A stretch of 64,000 nucleotides of DNA from positions 2,914,001 through 2,978,000 of the forward strand of contig NZ_CP009287.1 in the NCBI RefSeq assembly GCF_000758705.1, written 5' to 3'. The DNA comes from Paenibacillus graminis (GTDB lineage Bacteria; Bacillota; Bacilli; Paenibacillales; Paenibacillaceae). This document shows positions 61,896-64,000 of the stretch, piece by piece. The translations under genes and the position numbers were made by a program. The notes beneath the pieces were generated by a model. It ran no database searches. It saw nothing but the letters and a program-made list of their open reading frames with translations, and had not been told where the DNA came from. Each line of letters begins with the position of its first letter. Positions within the stretch are counted from its first letter, which is position 1.

Positions 61896-63305
61896 ATGTC
61901 GATTGCGACAACGATGATTATCCGGCTGGAAATCCGCAAGTCAGTTGCGACCTTTGGAGATGTGGCGTCGAGACTTGCTGCGGTCGGTGGCGATATCGTG
62001 GCCATTGACGTGATTCGGGCAGGCAAGGATGTGACTACACGGGATATTACGGTCAATGTGCAGGATGCTGCGAATGAAGAGATTATCACGGTGCTTACGG
62101 ACATGCCGGGGATTAAGGTCATCAATATATCGGACCGGACCTTTCTCGCCCATATCGGCGGCAAAATTGAGATTACCCCCAAGATGCCGATCAAGAACCG
62201 GGAAGACCTCTCACTGGTCTATACACCGGGGGTGGCGCGTGTCTGCATGGCGATTGCCGAGGACCCGGGCAGAGCCTATTCCCTTACGATGAAAAGAAAT
62301 ACAGTAGCTGTCGTCACTGACGGTACAGCAGTGCTGGGGCTGGGCGATATCGGACCGGAAGCGGCGATGCCGGTGATGGAGGGGAAGGCGATGCTGTTCA
62401 AGCAGTTGGCGGATATCGATGCTTTTCCGTTATGCCTGGATACCAAAGATCCGGAAGAAATTATCCGCGTTGTGAAAGCGGTTACTGCCGGGTTTGGCGG
62501 AATTAACCTGGAGGACATCAGCTCTCCGCGCTGCTTCGAGATTGAACGGCGGCTGTCAGCTGAATTAGATATTCCCGTGTTTCATGACGATCAGCATGGG
62601 ACGGCAGTTGTAGCTTTGGCCGGTCTTTTGAATGCGCTGAAGGTGGTCGGGAAAAGAGTAGAGGATTGCCGGATTGTCGTGGTTGGCATCGGGGCAGCGG
62701 GCGTTTCGATCTGCCGTCTGCTGCTGGCGGCGGGGGCACGGAGCTTGTATGCGGTGGACCGGGCGGGCATTCTGCACAAGGGCCAGACGTATGACAATGC
62801 CGAGTGGAGCTGGCTTGCCGAAGCCACGAATCCCGAGGGGCTGACCGGAGGGCTGACGGAGGCGATGCAAGGGGCGGATGTGTTCATCGGGGTATCCAGT
62901 GGAGGCATCCTGAGCGTGGATCATCTGAAAAGTATGGCGGAGGATAACATCGTGTTTGCCATGGCGAACCCGATTCCCGAGATCGAACCGGAGCTGGCCG
63001 AGTCTTATGCCCGGGTGGTAGCAACCGGAAGAAGCGATTATCCGAATCAGATCAATAATGTGCTTTGTTTTCCGGGGATTTTCCGCGGGGCGCTGGACTG
63101 CAGGGCCAAGGTGGTGAATCTGGAAATGAAGCTGGCTGCGGCTCAGGCGATTGCTTCGGTGGTTCATCCGGACGAGCTCAATGAGCAGTATATCATCCCG
63201 AGTATTTTTAATGAGAAAGTGGTTGAAGGGGTACGGGAGGCGGTTATCCGGGCCGCTATCGCAACAGGTATGGCACGCAGGCTTCCGCCTGACATTTCGG
63301 AGTAA
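61896..63305 (+). CDS. NAD-dependent malic enzyme with ACT domain
   Basis: Oxidative decarboxylation of L-malate to pyruvate with NAD(P). 469 residues: an N-terminal ACT-like domain (about 1-85, MIIRLEIRKSVATFGDVASRLAAVGG), then the malic enzyme N-domain (LSLVYTPGVARVCMAI, with the catalytic Tyr, and LEDISSPRCFEIERRL) and the Rossmann domain (VVVGIGAAGVSICRLLLAAGA). The HDDQHGTAVV motif holds metal-binding Asp. The ACT part may provide allosteric control. SD AAAAAGGAGG before the ATG. Confidence 0.94.
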   Translation: MSIATTMIIRLEIRKSVATFGDVASRLAAVGGDIVAIDVIRAGKDVTTRDITVNVQDAANEEIITVLTDMPGIKVINISDRTFLAHIGGKIEITPKMPIKNREDLSLVYTPGVARVCMAIAEDPGRAYSLTMKRNTVAVVTDGTAVLGLGDIGPEAAMPVMEGKAMLFKQLADIDAFPLCLDTKDPEEIIRVVKAVTAGFGGINLEDISSPRCFEIERRLSAELDIPVFHDDQHGTAVVALAGLLNALKVVGKRVEDCRIVVVGIGAAGVSICRLLLAAGARSLYAVDRAGILHKGQTYDNAEWSWLAEATNPEGLTGGLTEAMQGADVFIGVSSGGILSVDHLKSMAEDNIVFAMANPIPEIEPELAESYARVVATGRSDYPNQINNVLCFPGIFRGALDCRAKVVNLEMKLAAAQAIASVVHPDELNEQYIIPSIFNEKVVEGVREAVIRAAIATGMARRLPPDISE

Positions 63306-63444
63306 GACAGGTTAACTGCGGGTTTTTACGCATCATAATTTGCCGGCAAAAGGGTACAGTGAGAAGTGCCGCTGTATCTTTTTTTTAATATATGCATCAT
63401 ATGTTACACACTTAGCTGAAATTTACTTATCCATAGGAGGGTAC

Positions 63445-63993
63445 ATGTACAGCAGAATTCATATCATGGGAGCTTCGGGAGCGGGAACCAGCACCCTGGG
63501 GCGGGCTTTGGCTGAACATTTGCCGCATGTCCATTTGGACAGCGACGATTATTTCTGGGAGCACAAATATACACAACAGACACAGATCACAGAACGGCTG
63601 CGCGCGATCGGGTCTGATCTGGACCAGCAAGAGCCCTACATATTGTCGGGAGCGGTCTGCGGGTGGGGCGACGGGCTGCGCCCGCGTTTTGATCTGGTGG
63701 TATTTCTGTGGATTCCCCCGGAAATCCGGCTTGAACGCCTGAGAAAGAGGGAATATGAGCGGTATGGTGCGGACAGTCTGCCTGGCGGCAGCATGTTCCA
63801 AGAGGTGCAGACTTTTATGGAGTGGGCGGCTTTATATGATACGGCGGGACCGGAAGTCAGAAGCCGGGTGCTGCATGAGGAATGGATGTCACGGTTACAG
63901 TGTCCTGTGCTAAGATTGGAAGAAGATTTGACAGTGGATGCGCGGGTCGAGGCTGTACTGCGGGAGTATGATGCTGAAGCTTTACGGCGTTAA
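63445..63993 (+). CDS. small P-loop ATPase/adenylate kinase-like protein
   Basis: 182 residues. Begins with a Walker A variant GASGAGTSTLGRAL (residues 9-22) and has LDSDDYFWE as a substrate-binding strand, LVVFLWIPPEIRLERLRKREYERYG with the LID-type Arg cluster, as in adenylate kinase-like (FlaR/cytidylate kinase-like) proteins. Phosphate acceptor unknown. The frame opens at 63340, but the ATG at 63445 has TAGGAGGG 5 nt upstream. Ends shortly before the window end. Confidence 0.85.
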   Translation: MYSRIHIMGASGAGTSTLGRALAEHLPHVHLDSDDYFWEHKYTQQTQITERLRAIGSDLDQQEPYILSGAVCGWGDGLRPRFDLVVFLWIPPEIRLERLRKREYERYGADSLPGGSMFQEVQTFMEWAALYDTAGPEVRSRVLHEEWMSRLQCPVLRLEEDLTVDARVEAVLREYDAEALRR

Positions 63994-64000
63994 GACTTGA

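Overview
The window looks like chromosomal DNA of a Paenibacillus-type member of the Bacillota. The support is indirect: strong Shine-Dalgarno sequences (GGAGG types), many TTG and GTG starts, a c-di-AMP (ydaO-type) riboswitch, lipoteichoic acid synthase, the Amj lipid II flippase, a seven-domain Mrp antiporter, many carbohydrate-active enzymes and very many small regulators. I saw no rRNA, tRNA, CRISPR array, prophage or intact insertion sequence. One group II intron-like remnant and one broken SDR gene are the only clear signs of decay.

Layout. 1-5.3 kb: the 3' part of an mrp Na+/H+ antiporter operon, with subunits A and B fused. 5.3-8.5 kb: a c-di-AMP riboswitch in front of an alpha/beta hydrolase, then lipoteichoic acid synthase. 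8.5-14.5 kb: a MarR regulator, then a DeoR regulator divergent from an L-fucose operon (isomerase, kinase, aldolase, mutarotase) with a readable promoter, cre-like site and operator-like repeats. 14.5-20 kb: intron remnant and degenerate repeats, a penicillin-binding-like serine hydrolase, a Rieske oxygenase, a J-domain-like membrane protein and pyridoxine kinase. 20-30.7 kb: two glycosyltransferases, an SGNH hydrolase, DinB, a sugar-phosphate isomerase divergent from a CE7 esterase, LtrA, a YkvA-like protein, an HxlR/nitroreductase pair and an LrgA/LrgB-type pair. 30.7-42.4 kb: GH51 arabinofuranosidase with a divergent regulator, small proteins, a TetR/hydrolase pair, a Nudix hydrolase, an aldo/keto reductase with TetR, Amj, and an exported coiled-coil protein whose leader carries a promoter-terminator unit.

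42.6-49.1 kb is the most interesting stretch: six tightly overlapping genes (KAS III, ATP-grasp ligase, OleD-like NAD-dependent reductase, lactonase-like metallo-hydrolase, F390-synthetase-like adenylate-forming enzyme, GNAT-like protein), followed closely by an SDR. Together they look like an uncharacterised pathway that builds and tailors an acyl product. Four overlaps or starts of 4 nt or less argue for one co-translated unit. The product cannot be deduced from sequence.

49.2-64 kb: SDR, signal peptidase I, Dabb protein, HD-GYP phosphodiesterase, small alarmone synthetase, GH9 glycosidase without a signal peptide, HAD phosphatase, SDR pseudogene, diguanylate cyclase, a cupin with a Tyr/Pro/Gln-rich tail, YhdH-type oxidoreductase divergent from TetR around a perfect palindrome, malic enzyme and a small P-loop kinase-like protein. 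Domain assignments are from sequence patterns recognised by eye; no database search was run.
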